From Candidatus Kapaibacterium sp. (GTDB lineage Bacteria; Bacteroidota; Ignavibacteria; Kapaibacteriales; Kapaibacteriaceae): a DNA stretch of 64,000 nucleotides. Positions 7,871 through 16,142 of this stretch are shown here, one piece after another. Numbering within the stretch: position 1 is the first letter of the stretch; every line of letters starts with the position of its first letter. The stretch spans positions 1 through 64,000 of the forward strand of contig JALHPC010000007.1 of assembly GCA_022842685.1 (NCBI GenBank). Reading direction: 5' to 3'. Both the position numbers and the translations under genes were made by a program. Below the pieces are notes generated by a model that had not been told where the DNA came from, searched no databases, and saw only the letters and a list, made by a program, of their open reading frames with translations.

Positions 7871-8842
7871 TCAGGAGTTCGTTCGAAAGTATGGCCACGT
7901 AGTGGCAAGGTAGTTCTGGACGTAGTCGCGTACTGACTCTGAAACCGGATGCACAACCATCGACGGCAGGGCACTACGCAACAACGACATATCGGCACAT
8001 GTGTGGTTTTGATATTGCCGATCCAAGTGGGACGGCATAGGAATGTAATCGATTGCAGGTTCGAGGTTCATGGCAGCAAACACTGCCCCAATGAGGTCGT
8101 TCCACGTCGTAGCAACGCCACTCCCAAGGTTGAACAAGCCATTCACGTCGGTACGCTGAAGCAGTTCGAGCATCACGTTGCAACAGTCTTTCACGTAGAC
8201 GAAGTCGCGTACCTGCTCGCCATCGCCATAAGCGGGGTCGTTAGAGGCGAACAGCTGCACGCGGCCCGTAGCCGTTATCTGGTCGAAGGCCTTCGACACC
8301 ATACTGCGCATATCACCCTTGTGATATTCGTTCGGTCCGAACACGTTAAAAAACCGCAAGCCGACGCATGAGTCTTGCAGACCCTGGGCATTCACCCAAT
8401 CATCGAACAGGAGTTTCGAGTAACCGTACATGTTCAGAGGCCGCAAGCCCGAGGCAGACTCAGCATAGCCACGTGTTCCGTCACCGTAGGTAGCCGCCGA
8501 GCTAGCATAGATAAACCGAGCGCCACATTCCATGGCAAACTCGGCCACATCTATGCTGTAGCGATAGTTGTTATCAAGCAAATAGTCGGCGTTGGTCTCG
8601 GTAGTCGACGAACATGCTCCAAGGTGAATCACGGCGTCGACGTCGTCGAATGCCTCCATGGCCATCCGCTCGCGGAACTCTGCTTTGTCGACGATGTCGA
8701 CAAACGATGTTCCAACGATGTTCTTCCACTTCGTGCCATCACCCAACGAATCCACCACAAGGATGTCGCTACGGCCTGCCTCATTGAGGGCGGCCAGCAT
8801 ACAGCTGCCAATAAAACCGGCGCCCCCTGTGAGGATAATCAT
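7871..8842 (-). CDS. hldD: ADP-L-glycero-D-manno-heptose 6-epimerase
   Basis: HldD converts ADP-D-glycero-beta-D-manno-heptose to the L-glycero form used for the inner core of lipopolysaccharide. The 323-residue protein is an extended SDR with N-terminal GGAGFIG, the catalytic YGYSK motif near residue 139, and FFNVFGPNEYHKGDMRSM, a stretch typical of the HldD/RfaD subgroup. It is inserted in the ATP synthase cluster, eleven bases after atpA and eight before atpG, so it must be cotranscribed with ATP synthase genes. This is unusual and is listed as a finding. The other ADP-heptose pathway genes are not in the window. Confidence 0.92.
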   Translation of the reverse strand: MIILTGGAGFIGSCMLAALNEAGRSDILVVDSLGDGTKWKNIVGTSFVDIVDKAEFRERMAMEAFDDVDAVIHLGACSSTTETNADYLLDNNYRYSIDVAEFAMECGARFIYASSAATYGDGTRGYAESASGLRPLNMYGYSKLLFDDWVNAQGLQDSCVGLRFFNVFGPNEYHKGDMRSMVSKAFDQITATGRVQLFASNDPAYGDGEQVRDFVYVKDCCNVMLELLQRTDVNGLFNLGSGVATTWNDLIGAVFAAMNLEPAIDYIPMPSHLDRQYQNHTCADMSLLRSALPSMVVHPVSESVRDYVQNYLATTWPYFRTNS

Positions 8843-8853
8843 AGTGAGAGCAG

Positions 8854-10410
8854 TTAGGCGGTTACAGAGGCCGCGAATCGTTCCGAGAACTGGCCAAGGA
8901 CGGTTTTGAGTTTTGTCTTGACGTCGTCGGACATATCCTTGCCCTTACCAATCATCTCGATGAGGTCTGGGTGGCCGTTGCGAACGAAGTCGATGAGCTC
9001 TGCTTCAAAGCGCTTAACGTGCTCGACGGGAAGCTCGTCCATGTAGCCATTGGTAACTGCCCAAATAGCAACAATTTGTTCTTCGACGGGCACGGGTGAA
9101 TACTGTGCCTGCTTCATGATTTCCATCAAGCGCGATCCACGTCGCAACTGTTGTTGGGTGGTTTTGTCTAGGTCCGACCCAAACTTCGCAAAGGCCTCAA
9201 GGGCGCGGAACTGAGCCATTTCGAGCTTCAATGGGCCGGCAACCTTTTTCATGGCCTTAATTTGAGCATTGCCACCTACCCGTGATACCGAGATACCAAC
9301 GTTCAAGGCGGGGCGAACGCCTGCATTGAAGAGATTCGGCTCGAGGTAAATCTGGCCGTCCGTAATCGAAATCACGTTCGTGGGGATGTAGGCAGAAACG
9401 TCGCCAGCTTGTGTTTCAATAACGGGCAAGGCGGTAAGCGAGCCGCCGCCGAGGCGGTCGCTGAGCTTTGCTGCGCGTTCCAGCAAACGTGAGTGTAGGT
9501 AGAACACGTCGCCAGGGTATGCTTCACGTCCGGGTGGACGACGCAGTAGGAGCGACACCTGCCGGTAGGCAGCAGCCTGCTTGGAAAGATCGTCGTAAAT
9601 AACCAGCGCATGGCGTCCCGAATCGCGGAAATACTCGCCCATCGATGCGCCTGAATATGGGGCAATAAACTGGAGCGGGGCTGGGTCGGAAGCAGAAGCC
9701 ATCACAACCGTGGTATACTCCATGGCACCGTACTTTTCGAGGGTAGCCACAACGTTCGCTACGGTCGAGCCTTTTTGACCGATGGCAACGTAGACGCAAA
9801 AAACTGGCTTGATGCCAAGGTCTTGTGCTTCTTTGGTGTGCGTATAGCGTTGGTTTATGATGGTATCGACTGCTACAACGGTCTTACCCGTTTGGCGGTC
9901 GCCGATGATCAGCTCGCGTTGGCCGCGACCAATCGGAATCAGCGCATCAATAGCTTTGATACCTGTTTGCAGCGGCTCGGTAACGGGTTGACGGTCGATA
10001 ACGCCGAGCGCCTTGCGCTCAATGGGAAAGAAGGCCGACTCTTTGACGTCGCCCTTACCGTCGATGGGAACACCCAGTGGGTTCACGACGCGACCGATCA
10101 GTCCCTCGCCAACTGGTACCGAAGCAATACGACCAGTACGGCGCACTTGGTCGCCTTCCTTCACTAGGCGGTCGTCGCCGAACAGTACGCAGCCAACATT
10201 GTCCTCCTCGAGGTTCAGCACCATGCCAACAACGCCGTTAGGGAACTCGACGAGCTCCGACGACATCACCTTTGTAAGGCCGTAAACGCGTGCCACACCG
10301 TCACCTACTTGTAGGACAGTTCCCACTTCGTAGATGTCCGATTCCTTTTCGAATCCGGCGAGTTGACGGCGCAATATCGCTGAGATTTCTTCCGGTCGTA
10401 CGTCAGCCAT
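8854..10410 (-). CDS. atpA: F1F0 ATP synthase alpha subunit
   Basis: The alpha subunit is the non-catalytic nucleotide-binding partner of beta in the F1 hexamer. The 518-residue length is normal for the family. The P-loop GDRQTGKT lies near residue 170, and the [29 protein letters not shown] segment and the [22 protein letters not shown] signature follow. The N-terminus [21 protein letters not shown] is the delta-binding region. The gene is 37 bases from atpH on the upstream side and 11 from hldD on the downstream side. Confidence 0.98.
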   Translation of the reverse strand: MADVRPEEISAILRRQLAGFEKESDIYEVGTVLQVGDGVARVYGLTKVMSSELVEFPNGVVGMVLNLEEDNVGCVLFGDDRLVKEGDQVRRTGRIASVPVGEGLIGRVVNPLGVPIDGKGDVKESAFFPIERKALGVIDRQPVTEPLQTGIKAIDALIPIGRGQRELIIGDRQTGKTVVAVDTIINQRYTHTKEAQDLGIKPVFCVYVAIGQKGSTVANVVATLEKYGAMEYTTVVMASASDPAPLQFIAPYSGASMGEYFRDSGRHALVIYDDLSKQAAAYRQVSLLLRRPPGREAYPGDVFYLHSRLLERAAKLSDRLGGGSLTALPVIETQAGDVSAYIPTNVISITDGQIYLEPNLFNAGVRPALNVGISVSRVGGNAQIKAMKKVAGPLKLEMAQFRALEAFAKFGSDLDKTTQQQLRRGSRLMEIMKQAQYSPVPVEEQIVAIWAVTNGYMDELPVEHVKRFEAELIDFVRNGHPDLIEMIGKGKDMSDDVKTKLKTVLGQFSERFAASVTA

Positions 10411-10447
10411 TCTGTGTTTCCTTTGTCAAATGCAATGTGTTATTCGT

Positions 10448-11005
10448 TCAATTATTCGAAAGGGCTCTGCCCGATGCAAGACTATCACGCAGGCGGCGCA
10501 AATTGCCCCGAAGCGAAGCGTCGACCACCTTGTCGGTAACGCGAATTGTGATGCCCCCCAGGAGCGAGGCGTCGACGTCCCACGTGGGCACTACCGTGGC
10601 AGCAAGGTTTGCAGCCAGTGCCTGTGTGGTCGCCGCTCTCGTTGCCTCGTCGAGGTCGACGGCCGATGTAATCGTTACCCGAACGCGATTTCGACGAGCA
10701 TCGACCATAGCGCTGTATTCGTTGGTAATTGAGTCAAGGTCGCCCTCGCGCCCTTTGTCAGTTAACAACTCCACAAAGGCAAGCACCTCAGGTTTTACGC
10801 TACTCCCAAACACCTCTTGAAGAACAACCTTCTTCTTCGATGCTTGGATAACGGGGCTTCGCATCATAGCGCGGAACTCGGGCGATGCCAGTTGGGCATC
10901 AACCATCGACTGCAAGTCATGCAGCAATTCCTCGGCATGATCTACCGACGTCGTGGTGGCCATCAGGGCTTTGGCGTATCGCCGTGCAATGCGTATTGAA
11001 GTCAT
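10448..11005 (-). CDS. atpH: F1F0 ATP synthase delta subunit
   Basis: The delta subunit joins the top of F1 to the peripheral stalk (b subunits). The 185-residue protein has the family pattern: N-terminal IARRYAKALMATT helix bundle, and the C-terminal signature LGGITIRVTDKVVDASLRGNLRRLRDSL. It begins six bases after atpF ends, in the standard F-H-A order. Nothing unusual is seen. Confidence 0.95.
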   Translation of the reverse strand: MTSIRIARRYAKALMATTTSVDHAEELLHDLQSMVDAQLASPEFRAMMRSPVIQASKKKVVLQEVFGSSVKPEVLAFVELLTDKGREGDLDSITNEYSAMVDARRNRVRVTITSAVDLDEATRAATTQALAANLAATVVPTWDVDASLLGGITIRVTDKVVDASLRGNLRRLRDSLASGRALSNN

Positions 11006-11011
11006 GCGGCG

Positions 11012-11506
11012 TTAGTTCTTGGATAGATCGGCAACTGATGCTTCAACAATGCGCTTGTGGTCGTCGCCATCAAGCTTCTTGCCGATGAGTTTTTCCGTGG
11101 CCCCAACAACAAGTGTGGCAACTTCGGCACGTAGCACAAGCAAAGCATCGTCGCGTTGGCGTTCAATCTCGCGCTGTGCCTCTGCAAGTTTCTGCTGCTT
11201 GATGGCCTCGGCTTCCTCGGCTGCCTTGCGCACCACGTTTTCTGCCTGTGCACGCCCCTCACGCATCACATCCATTACGTCCTGATGCGCCTTAGAGATT
11301 TTCTCACGGCTTTCACGCAGTAGCTCCTGCGCCTCGCGATTGGCGGCTTCTGCCGCTGAAATCGAGTCGGCAATCGCCTGTTCTCGCGCCTGAATACCGT
11401 CACGCATGGGCTTCCATGCGAACTTCGCGATGATGAAGGCGAAAATCGAGAAGTTGATAAGGGTCCAGATTACCAGACCCGGACTAAACTGAAGAAATGC
11501 TGGCAT
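11012..11506 (-). CDS. atpF: F1F0 ATP synthase b subunit
   Basis: The b subunit forms the peripheral stalk. The 164-residue protein has one membrane helix (residues about 8-28, PGLVIWTLINFSIFAFIIAKF) followed by a long, highly charged, nearly uninterrupted helix of about 120 residues that would dimerise as a coiled coil. Only one b-type gene is present. A 115-base interval with hairpins separates it from atpE, whereas most other junctions in the cluster are much shorter. Confidence 0.95.
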   Translation of the reverse strand: MPAFLQFSPGLVIWTLINFSIFAFIIAKFAWKPMRDGIQAREQAIADSISAAEAANREAQELLRESREKISKAHQDVMDVMREGRAQAENVVRKAAEEAEAIKQQKLAEAQREIERQRDDALLVLRAEVATLVVGATEKLIGKKLDGDDHKRIVEASVADLSKN

Positions 11507-11554
11507 GTCAGCCTGTCGGTTGTACGGTGGTTTGAAAATAAAGCAATCGCCCTT

Positions 11555-11609
11555 CAGCTGTCAACTGTGTGACATCTGAAGGCCGACCCCGGAAGCAACT
11601 GCCTCCGGG
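11555..11609 (-). promoter_or_regulatory. Two hairpins in the atpE-atpF interval
   Basis: Two potential RNA hairpins lie side by side in the 115-base gap after atpE. The first pairs TGTCA (11560-11564) with TGACA (11571-11575) and, beyond one mismatch, TCAG (11555-11558) with CTGA (11577-11580). The second pairs CCCGGA (11588-11593) with TCCGGG (11604-11609). No T-run follows on the transcribed strand, so a classic terminator is unlikely. In ATP synthase operons the c subunit must be made in excess; a structured element right behind atpE could stabilise the upstream mRNA or slow read-through. That role is inference. Confidence 0.45.
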
Positions 11610-11621
11610 AATGACCGTCGA

Positions 11622-11858
11622 TCAGCTCGGGTTCTTGACGGCGAGCAGAATACACACAACGCCGGCGAGCAGGGCGACGCCTTCGATAAGAGCGGCGCCG
11701 ATGATCATCGTCGTGCGGATATCGCCGGCATTTTCTGGCTGACGGCTGCTGGCTTCAAGAGCGGCTGCAGCTAGACGGCCGATACCGGTGCCTACGCCGA
11801 AAACGGTAACGCCGAGGCCGAGACCTGCCGATAGCCATGCAAATGCTACTGGATCCAT
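11622..11858 (-). CDS. atpE: F1F0 ATP synthase c subunit
   Basis: The c subunit forms the rotor ring in the membrane. The 78-residue protein has two membrane helices joined by the polar loop SRQPE at about residues 38-42. The ion-carrying Glu sits in helix 2 (GAALIEGVALLAG). Helix 1 has no Gln at the position that supports sodium binding in Na+-type c subunits (an Ile or Arg region instead, IGRLAAAALEASSRQPE), so a proton-driven enzyme is the better reading. A strong AAAGGAAACC ribosome-binding site precedes the ATG, consistent with high expression. Confidence 0.97.
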   Translation of the reverse strand: MDPVAFAWLSAGLGLGVTVFGVGTGIGRLAAAALEASSRQPENAGDIRTTMIIGAALIEGVALLAGVVCILLAVKNPS

Positions 11859-11921
11859 GAGGTTTCCTTTGGAAGAATGTGATGAGTACAGGTGATGTTG
11901 TTTTGCGAAGTAACCACGGCG

Positions 11922-12983
11922 TTAATGCCCGTGAGCGTGATGGTCGTCGTGCGCATGATCGCCTAGCGCCAAGCCCACAAACACTGCCGCCAGCATGGTA
12001 AAAATGTAGGCCTGAAGGAATGCCACCAAGAGCTCCAACAGGTAGATGAACACCGAAAAGAGTACGCTAACAGGGGCTACACCCCAGCCAACAGCAGTGC
12101 CCATTTCCTGAGCAAAGAAGAAGATCAGTCCAACGAGCGACATCAGAACGATGTGCCCTGCCGTCATGTTCGCAAACAAACGAATCATGAGTGCAAAGGG
12201 CTTGGTAATAAGACCAACAACTTCGATGGGAACCATGATGGGCGCAATGTAGGCCGGTGCCCCACCAAGAAGGTGCTTGAACCACGACCCAACTCCGGCA
12301 TCCTTAAAGGCAATGAAGTTCACAACGACAAACGTCGTTAACGCCAATGCCATCGTCACCGGCAAAGCCCCAGTAGCAGCATGGCCGCCAGGAAGCAATC
12401 CAATGAGGTTTAGCGTCAGGATGAAGAAGAACAGCGTCATCATGTACGGCATTAGCCGGTCGGTGCGCTTTGCCGTCCCAACGTTTGGTCCCACAATCTG
12501 GTCGCGAACGTACAGCACAACCGATTCAAGCACGTTCTGTATCCCACGAGGGGCAGCAACCGGATTCTTGCGATACCGACTGCGTGCAACGCCAAAGAGC
12601 GCCAGAACTACCGCAATCGCAATAAACTGATAGGCAACGAGGTTGGTAATCGACAAATCGAGCGCCGGCGACGCCGGATGTCCGCTAGCGTCCTTCTTCG
12701 TTGTATGCACAATGTGGTGGGGCGCATCCGGGTGATGCATGGTAAACACCCCGGCCTCCTCCATGGCATGCGGATTGGCATAAACATGAAGACCGTCGTC
12801 AACAAGAATGACCGGCAGGATTTCCCACTTACCAAAGAAGATATTCAGCTCGTGGTGGTCGCCTAACTCGTTAAGGAGCAAGTCAAAACTAAACCTGCCG
12901 TCGCCGTGGTCGGCTCCGTGGTGCTCCGTCTGCCCAGCGTTGTGCTGTGCGTGCTGTTCGGTCGATGTGGTGTCGTGACTCAT
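11922..12983 (-). CDS. atpB: F1F0 ATP synthase a subunit with His-rich termini
   Basis: The a subunit supplies the half-channels for protons beside the c ring. The 353-residue protein has a long hydrophilic N-terminus of about 110 residues, as in Bacteroidota-type AtpB, then five to six membrane helices. The essential Arg lies in ALMIRLFANMTAGH. Both ends are rich in His: the first 30 residues contain six His and the last 14 contain six (DHAHDDHHAHGH). The start overlaps the upstream atpI-like gene by four bases. The His tails are not part of the core fold and are discussed as a finding. Confidence 0.96.
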   Translation of the reverse strand: MSHDTTSTEQHAQHNAGQTEHHGADHGDGRFSFDLLLNELGDHHELNIFFGKWEILPVILVDDGLHVYANPHAMEEAGVFTMHHPDAPHHIVHTTKKDASGHPASPALDLSITNLVAYQFIAIAVVLALFGVARSRYRKNPVAAPRGIQNVLESVVLYVRDQIVGPNVGTAKRTDRLMPYMMTLFFFILTLNLIGLLPGGHAATGALPVTMALALTTFVVVNFIAFKDAGVGSWFKHLLGGAPAYIAPIMVPIEVVGLITKPFALMIRLFANMTAGHIVLMSLVGLIFFFAQEMGTAVGWGVAPVSVLFSVFIYLLELLVAFLQAYIFTMLAAVFVGLALGDHAHDDHHAHGH

Positions 12984-13366
12984 AGTGCAAACGCGGCCGC
13001 CATCACGGCATCATCTTTTTTTTTCAGGAGATGTGTCACCGGCAACCGACTTCTCCTGTACCTGTCGTGCCAGAAGTGAAAAAAAAGGGCTTCTCCCATC
13101 ACCGAAAGGAAGCTGGCAATGGCAAACGTGACAGCAAAGGCCACTTGATGCATTCCAACAACCCCTAAGAACACCCACATAAGAACGACGGCTACAAGAA
13201 GTCTAGCCGCCATGCTGCCAAACACGACACCAAGGAATACCTTGAGGTCCTTGCCAAAGGCAGCCTTGGCAATGTAGTAACCACCAATGGCGTTGAGTAC
13301 GCAAATACCCAAGGCCGTCATGACGGCTACTACCGGTCCGGTTGGGTCCAAAAAGCTCCTCACCAC
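12980..13366 (-). CDS. ATP synthase subunit I-like membrane protein
   Basis: A small hydrophobic protein of about 128 residues with three to four membrane segments lies between atpZ and atpB, the place where AtpI (UncI) is normally found. Its segment FGSMAARLLVAVVLMWVFL resembles the conserved part of that family, which helps c-ring assembly. The start is uncertain. The frame is open to 13420 but would overlap atpZ more deeply; GTG codons at 13366 or 13363, or TTG at 13351 just after GAGGAG, are all plausible. I use 13366. The end overlaps atpB by four bases. The C-terminus is Lys/Arg-rich then Ala-rich. Confidence 0.7.
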   Translation of the reverse strand: MVRSFLDPTGPVVAVMTALGICVLNAIGGYYIAKAAFGKDLKVFLGVVFGSMAARLLVAVVLMWVFLGVVGMHQVAFAVTFAIASFLSVMGEALFFHFWHDRYRRSRLPVTHLLKKKDDAVMAAAFAL

Positions 13367-13376
13367 AATTCGTTCA

Positions 13377-13619
13377 TTACACGGTGTTCTTGCGGTCGAG
13401 TCGGCGCACAGTTCGTACAAACTGCATCACTCCAACAACCATCCCTAACACGAGTCCGCTAACAAGCAACCAAGGTTCCGTTCCAGCGTGCGTATCAGCG
13501 TACCAACCTAGCGCACCACACATCACGATACTTATCGCGAGCTGCGTGCCTAGATGCATGTACGGGGCCAGTTGCCGCATGACCGATGTCGATCCCGATG
13601 TGTTGGCAGGTTTCGTCAT
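13377..13619 (-). CDS. atpZ: AtpZ/AtpI family ATP synthase accessory protein
   Basis: The 80-residue protein has two membrane helices (about residues 22-42 and 48-68) in the pattern LGTQLAISIVMCGALGWYAD ... PWLLVSGLVLGMVVGVMQFVR, which is the AtpZ/AtpI signature (glycine-rich hairpin, followed by basic residues). These proteins are encoded at the head of F-ATPase operons and assist assembly of the membrane sector. A well-formed promoter lies just upstream, so this is probably the first gene of the ATP synthase transcript. Confidence 0.85.
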   Translation of the reverse strand: MTKPANTSGSTSVMRQLAPYMHLGTQLAISIVMCGALGWYADTHAGTEPWLLVSGLVLGMVVGVMQFVRTVRRLDRKNTV

Positions 13620-13642
13620 AGGCCCTTCAAGCTCGGCGCGCG

Positions 13643-13673
13643 CAAAATTACGGCGGGGGGGGCGAACCGCAAA
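13643..13673 (-). promoter_or_regulatory. Bacteroidota-type promoter of the ATP synthase operon
   Basis: On the minus strand TTTG (13670-13673), 19 bases, then TAATTTTG (13643-13650) give both elements of the Bacteroidota housekeeping consensus (TTTG at -33, TAnnTTTG at -7). Transcription would start about 15-18 bases before the atpZ ATG, leaving room for the GAAGGG ribosome-binding site. The upstream TTTG is itself part of a second TAGTTTTG at 13670-13677, which could be an alternative -7 element. Confidence 0.6.
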
Positions 13674-13709
13674 ACTACCACTCCCCTACCGGCCTTGGGC
13701 GCCATGGCG

Positions 13710-15080
13710 CTAGAACCCTAGGTCGCGTAACGACTGAAATACAGACTCGGCATAGATGTTCGTGGCTTGCCCGTACCAAGCGTCGCCGGCAATCATGCGC
13801 AATGCCCCAAACGACGCTGGCCGCAAGGCCTGGAGCTCGCTGGTTGAAACGACGCTGGTTTCCTCGGCTCGAAACTCGTTGTCGACGTCCGACACAGCTA
13901 TCGTACATCCAACATCTACCGGCACCGTGGCGTCGACAGGGGCCCGACTGAATCCCATCAGCAAAAACGGCACGCGTACCTTAACTACATAGCCATCGGA
14001 ACGCAGCGCCGTCACCACACGCACATCTCGCACCGCTGCCTCTTGCTCGGGCGTTAGGTCGTCGGTGGTTCGCACACGTACGCTCGGACGCACGTCCTCG
14101 AAATCACCAATTCGTATCGACACCACATATAACCCCGAGTCGCTCTGACCCCGAAAGGTGATGTCGCCCTTGCTGTCCTTACCAATGCTCCTCGACGCCG
14201 TCGACTCATCAGGCGCCGAAGCGTCAAACCAAATGTCAACCCGGTCGGCCACACAGGTGTCGCACCAGCCAGTTACAACCTTATCATCAACCACGTCGAT
14301 TCGCACGTAGAGGTGGTCGTCGTCGTATACAGCCCGCGATGTAAACGAACAGTCCTCGGGGCCCTTCCACCAGTATGCTCCCTCGTGCACATTCTTAACT
14401 CGATCAACAATCACATCTGTCGCATATCCCGCTACCACCTGCCGCCCGCGTCCGTAGACGGGTATCGTAAGATAGTCCGTCCTGAACTCTGTGTCGCCCT
14501 TAGGTCCAACAAACCGCTCCCACGTGTCGAGTGTGCGGTAGTTCCGATACGTTTCCCGGCCGTACGACCCTACACGATCGCTCAGGAACTCATCAAGCAG
14601 CACGTGTGCGCCGTCACGGTACTGATATCCCTTTATCGTCCATGACTCGGCCTTGCGCTTCTGGGTCACGTAACACGCGCCGTCACGTATAACAACTCCC
14701 ACCTCGAGCGGTAGGTCCACATATGCCAGTGGTTGCTTTGATACGTTAACAAGGAATCCCTCTACGTCGACAAACATGTACACAACACATTCGCGCTTGC
14801 GTGTACCTAGAACGTTGATGCTAAACGCAACGTCGGTTACGCCATCGCCCGAAAAGTCTCCCACATCCCATCCCCACACGCGATACTGCGTACCCTGCGG
14901 CAGCGTCGTCCGAAGGTCTTCTATCAAATCCTCGGCAAAGTACGGGTCAAGCTTCCTCGTAAACTCCTTCCACTCCATTCCACTCTGTGCCACAGCATCC
15001 ATAGACAAGGGGCACTGCATCACAAGGGCTGCAACAATGGCGAGCGTTACCCGCAAAGCTATCGTCGATGCCCCCTTCAT
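13710..15080 (-). CDS. Secreted protein with CBM9-like domain
   Basis: The 456-residue protein starts with a signal peptide (IALRVTLAIVAALVMQCPLSMDAVAQ). The N-terminal third contains WGWDVGDFSGDGVTDVAFS, similar to FG-GAP/integrin-type calcium loops. The C-terminal part (about residues 235-430) has the order YDDDHLYVRIDVVDDKVV ... DRVDIWFDA ... VPFLLMGF, the pattern of family 9 carbohydrate-binding (CBM9) or DOMON-like domains. No catalytic domain is seen. It overlaps the PfkB kinase gene by four bases and ends 90 bases before the ATP synthase cluster. The function is unknown; binding of a sugar or heme is possible from the fold. Confidence 0.75.
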   Translation of the reverse strand: MKGASTIALRVTLAIVAALVMQCPLSMDAVAQSGMEWKEFTRKLDPYFAEDLIEDLRTTLPQGTQYRVWGWDVGDFSGDGVTDVAFSINVLGTRKRECVVYMFVDVEGFLVNVSKQPLAYVDLPLEVGVVIRDGACYVTQKRKAESWTIKGYQYRDGAHVLLDEFLSDRVGSYGRETYRNYRTLDTWERFVGPKGDTEFRTDYLTIPVYGRGRQVVAGYATDVIVDRVKNVHEGAYWWKGPEDCSFTSRAVYDDDHLYVRIDVVDDKVVTGWCDTCVADRVDIWFDASAPDESTASRSIGKDSKGDITFRGQSDSGLYVVSIRIGDFEDVRPSVRVRTTDDLTPEQEAAVRDVRVVTALRSDGYVVKVRVPFLLMGFSRAPVDATVPVDVGCTIAVSDVDNEFRAEETSVVSTSELQALRPASFGALRMIAGDAWYGQATNIYAESVFQSLRDLGF

Positions 15081-16075
15081 GCTTCAGGTGCAGATACAAG
15101 AATCGTGTCGCGGACGTCGATGTGCGATACCTTAAGGCGCGGACCATACTGCGCAACAACTTGGGCAGATGCATACGAGGCAAGACGGCCGGCATATTCG
15201 GGGTGGTGCCTGTGCAGGACGCCGTACAAGAAGGCGCCAGCATACATGTCGCCAGCACCGATCGTATCAACAAGGTTGGTTTTATAGGCCGGAATCTGGG
15301 CTTCAACATCATACCACCGCACAAGACTGCCTTGGTCGCCCATCGTAACAACAACGTTGTTGTATTGGGCTGAAAGAGCTTTAAAGGCATCGTGCGGCGT
15401 GCCTTCTTGCGAGAGCAACGTAGCCTCGCGTTCGTTGCCAAACACGAGGTCGGCATGGCGAAGCACGTCTCGCAAACGATCGCCAAATACCTCAACGATA
15501 AAGCCATCGGAACAGCTTACAGCTAAGCGCGTGTCGTGCTTCTTGGCGTAAAACGCCACCATGTCGGCTGCCTCGGCACCATTGTCATCGGTTAGCTTGT
15601 AGCCCTCAATATACACCCACTCCGACCGGCGAATGAGCTCCTCGTTGATGTGTCGACGCGTGAACTCAAGATTAGCTGCTAGCGTGGTATTCAACGTACG
15701 CTCGGCGTCAGGAGTAACGAATACAACGCAGGTTCCCGTTTCCAAGCCACTACCCAAAGGGGCCTCTAGATGGATGCCCAACTCTCGAAACTCCGAAGCA
15801 TAATGTTCACCGTCGGCATCGAGTCCAAGAATGGAGCAATACGCAGCGGCACCACCAAACTGCGAAAACGCTATAATACTGTTGGCCGCACTACCCCCAC
15901 TGCTCTTATGTGCCTCTCGGTCTTGTAGCTGTGCTAAAATCTCGGCACGACGATCAGGGTCTGTAAGGGTCATCGCCCCTTTATCGACGCCAAACGCCCG
16001 AAGCTCGGCGTCGGTAACGCGATACTCAATGTCGACAAGAGCATTCCCGATGCCCGTTAGCTGTATATTCTTCAA
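15077..16075 (-). CDS. PfkB-family sugar/nucleoside kinase (adenosine kinase-like)
   Basis: The enzyme phosphorylates a sugar or nucleoside hydroxyl with ATP. The 332-residue protein has the N-terminal GNALVDIEYRV pattern, the glycine-rich GGSAANSIIAFSQFGG substrate-binding segment near residue 60, and the C-terminal DTIGAGDMYAGAFLYG signature, whose Asp is the catalytic base. The KSSGGSAANS and GLDADGEHY sequences are typical of the adenosine kinase subgroup. It begins 64 bases after ddl, with a hairpin and a -7-like element between them, and overlaps the secreted CBM9-like gene by four bases. Confidence 0.9.
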   Translation of the reverse strand: MKNIQLTGIGNALVDIEYRVTDAELRAFGVDKGAMTLTDPDRRAEILAQLQDREAHKSSGGSAANSIIAFSQFGGAAAYCSILGLDADGEHYASEFRELGIHLEAPLGSGLETGTCVVFVTPDAERTLNTTLAANLEFTRRHINEELIRRSEWVYIEGYKLTDDNGAEAADMVAFYAKKHDTRLAVSCSDGFIVEVFGDRLRDVLRHADLVFGNEREATLLSQEGTPHDAFKALSAQYNNVVVTMGDQGSLVRWYDVEAQIPAYKTNLVDTIGAGDMYAGAFLYGVLHRHHPEYAGRLASYASAQVVAQYGPRLKVSHIDVRDTILVSAPEA

Positions 16076-16103
16076 GGTTCTTCTGTGATGTGGAATGATG
16101 TCA

Positions 16104-16135
16104 GGACCTGAACACGTCGTGGTCGACGCAGGTCC
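16104..16135 (-). promoter_or_regulatory. Hairpin between ddl and the PfkB kinase gene
   Basis: On the minus strand GGACCTG pairs with CAGGTCC, and inside it CGTCG pairs with CGACG around an ACCA loop, with a 4-base bulge. This gives about 12 base pairs. No T-run follows, so it is either a weak terminator behind ddl or a structured leader of the kinase gene. Confidence 0.4.
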
Positions 16136-16142
16136 AAAGTTA
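16135..16142 (-). promoter_or_regulatory. Candidate -7 element for the PfkB kinase gene
   Basis: The minus strand reads TAACTTTG, an exact TAnnTTTG match whose first three bases are the ddl stop codon. It would start a transcript about 55 bases before the kinase ATG, inside the adjoining hairpin. No -33 element is evident. Confidence 0.35.

Noticed and set aside
11588..11609. Rho-independent terminator after atpE
   Set aside because: The stem lacks a T-run on the transcribed strand and the downstream genes are needed for the same complex.
11622..11858. Sodium-type c subunit
   Set aside because: The helix-1 glutamine required for sodium binding is absent; Ile is at that place by alignment with known c subunits.
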